Shown in pieces: positions 20,437 through 21,007 of a DNA stretch of 21,007 bases; the stretch's first letter is position 1, and each line of letters begins with the position of its first letter. This stretch comes from an uncultured Oscillospiraceae bacterium. GTDB taxonomy: Bacteria > Bacillota > Clostridia > Oscillospirales > Oscillospiraceae. The notes beneath the pieces were generated by a model, which was not told the origin of the DNA, ran no database searches, and was given only the letters and a program-made list of their open reading frames with translations. Made by a program: the position numbers and the translations under genes. The stretch covers positions 1 through 21,007 of the forward strand of contig CABVDR010000046.1 in the NCBI GenBank assembly GCA_902497145.1, in the 5' to 3' direction.

Positions 20437-21007
20437 ATGACTTGCTATGAAGAACTGAAGGCCCGCGGCCTCATCGCCCAGGTCACCAACGAGGAAGAGA
20501 TCTCCAAGATGATCAACGAGGGCAAGGCTGTCTTCTATATCGGCTTTGACCCCACCGCTGACTCCCTCCACGTGGGTCACTTCATGGCCCTGTGCCTGAT
20601 GAAGCGCCTGCAGATGGCGGGCAACCGGCCCATCGCCCTCATTGGCGGCGGCACCGGCATGATCGGCGACCCCTCCGGCCGCACCGACATGCGCTCCATG
20701 ATGACCGTGGAGACCATCCAGCACAACTGCGACTGCTTCAAAAAGCAGATGGAGCGCTTCATTGAGTTCGGTGAGGGCAAGGCCATGATGCTCAACAACG
20801 CCGAGTGGCTTATGAAGCTCAACTACATTGAGGTCCTCCGGGACGTGGGCGCCTGCTTCTCCGTCAACAACATGCTTCGGGCTGAGTGCTACAAGCAGCG
20901 CATGGAGAAGGGCCTGAGCTTCCTGGAGTTCAACTACATGATCATGCAGTCCTACGACTTCTACTACCTCTTCCAGCACTACGGCTGCAACATGCAGTTC
21001 GGCGGCG
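20437..21007 (+). CDS. tyrS: Tyrosyl-tRNA synthetase (N-terminal part, cut by window edge)
   Basis: Charges tRNA-Tyr. The first 190 residues of an expected roughly 400 are present. The class I Rossmann start FYIGFDPTADSLHVGH (33-48) contains the HIGH-like motif HVGH at 45-48. GGGTGMIGDPSGR follows near 69-81 and is a TyrRS hallmark. The substrate-recognition segment EFNYMIMQSYDFYYLF is near the cut end, close to residues 167-182. This wording identifies TyrRS rather than TrpRS. The KMSKS loop and the S4-type C-terminal domain lie outside the window. AAAGGAG (20421-20427) precedes ATG 20437. It is the second gene under the T-box leader. Confidence 0.97.
   Translation, partial: MTCYEELKARGLIAQVTNEEEISKMINEGKAVFYIGFDPTADSLHVGHFMALCLMKRLQMAGNRPIALIGGGTGMIGDPSGRTDMRSMMTVETIQHNCDCFKKQMERFIEFGEGKAMMLNNAEWLMKLNYIEVLRDVGACFSVNNMLRAECYKQRMEKGLSFLEFNYMIMQSYDFYYLFQHYGCNMQFGG

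Overview
This 21 kb window looks like chromosome from a GC-rich, endospore-forming, anaerobic member of the Clostridia. The gene types and wording of the proteins (SipL with SpoIVA, T-box leaders, a short NAD-type malic enzyme) fit an Oscillospiraceae-like gut bacterium (Flavonifractor, Lawsonibacter or Pseudoflavonifractor type). The genus is an inference; no rRNA gene is present. There is no sign of phage, insertion sequence or CRISPR.

Layout. Positions 1-807 hold the end of an iron/cobalamin-type ABC uptake system (permease tail plus ATPase). Positions 816-1427 hold a small membrane-anchored protein of unknown function with its own promoter. Positions 1495-8309 hold a complete tryptophan operon, trpE-G-D-C-F-B-A, behind a tryptophan-type T-box leader; its genes overlap or nearly touch. 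A short-chain dehydrogenase with its own promoter follows (8340-9228). Positions 9266-13755 hold the riboflavin operon ribD-ribE-ribBA-ribH plus a HAD phosphatase, behind an FMN riboswitch followed by two tandem terminator hairpins. Positions 13756-17205 hold a sporulation coat/cortex cluster: an unannotated 26-residue SpoVM-like peptide, SipL and SpoIVA, each preceded by a sigma-E-like -10 motif. Positions 17208-18503 hold a malic enzyme, convergent with a minus-strand lipoprotein gene (18598-19140). From 19230 to the right edge a second T-box leader, probably tyrosine-specific, precedes an EamA/DMT transporter and tyrS, which runs off the window.

How the parts work together. The two amino-acid operons are controlled by uncharged tRNA: the specifier and T-box discriminator positions match Trp upstream of trp and Tyr upstream of the transporter-tyrS pair. 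The riboflavin operon is controlled by FMN, and the HAD gene 1 nt after ribH is a good candidate for the phosphatase step missing from the classical rib gene set. The sporulation cluster brings together three proteins that in other spore formers act at the outer forespore membrane: SpoVM marks the surface, SpoIVA polymerises on it, and SipL binds SpoIVA.

The most notable observation is the small SpoVM-like ORF at 13818-13898, too short for routine gene calling. It has a strong ribosome binding site, its own sigma-E-like promoter and its own terminator, and it lies next to its expected functional partners.
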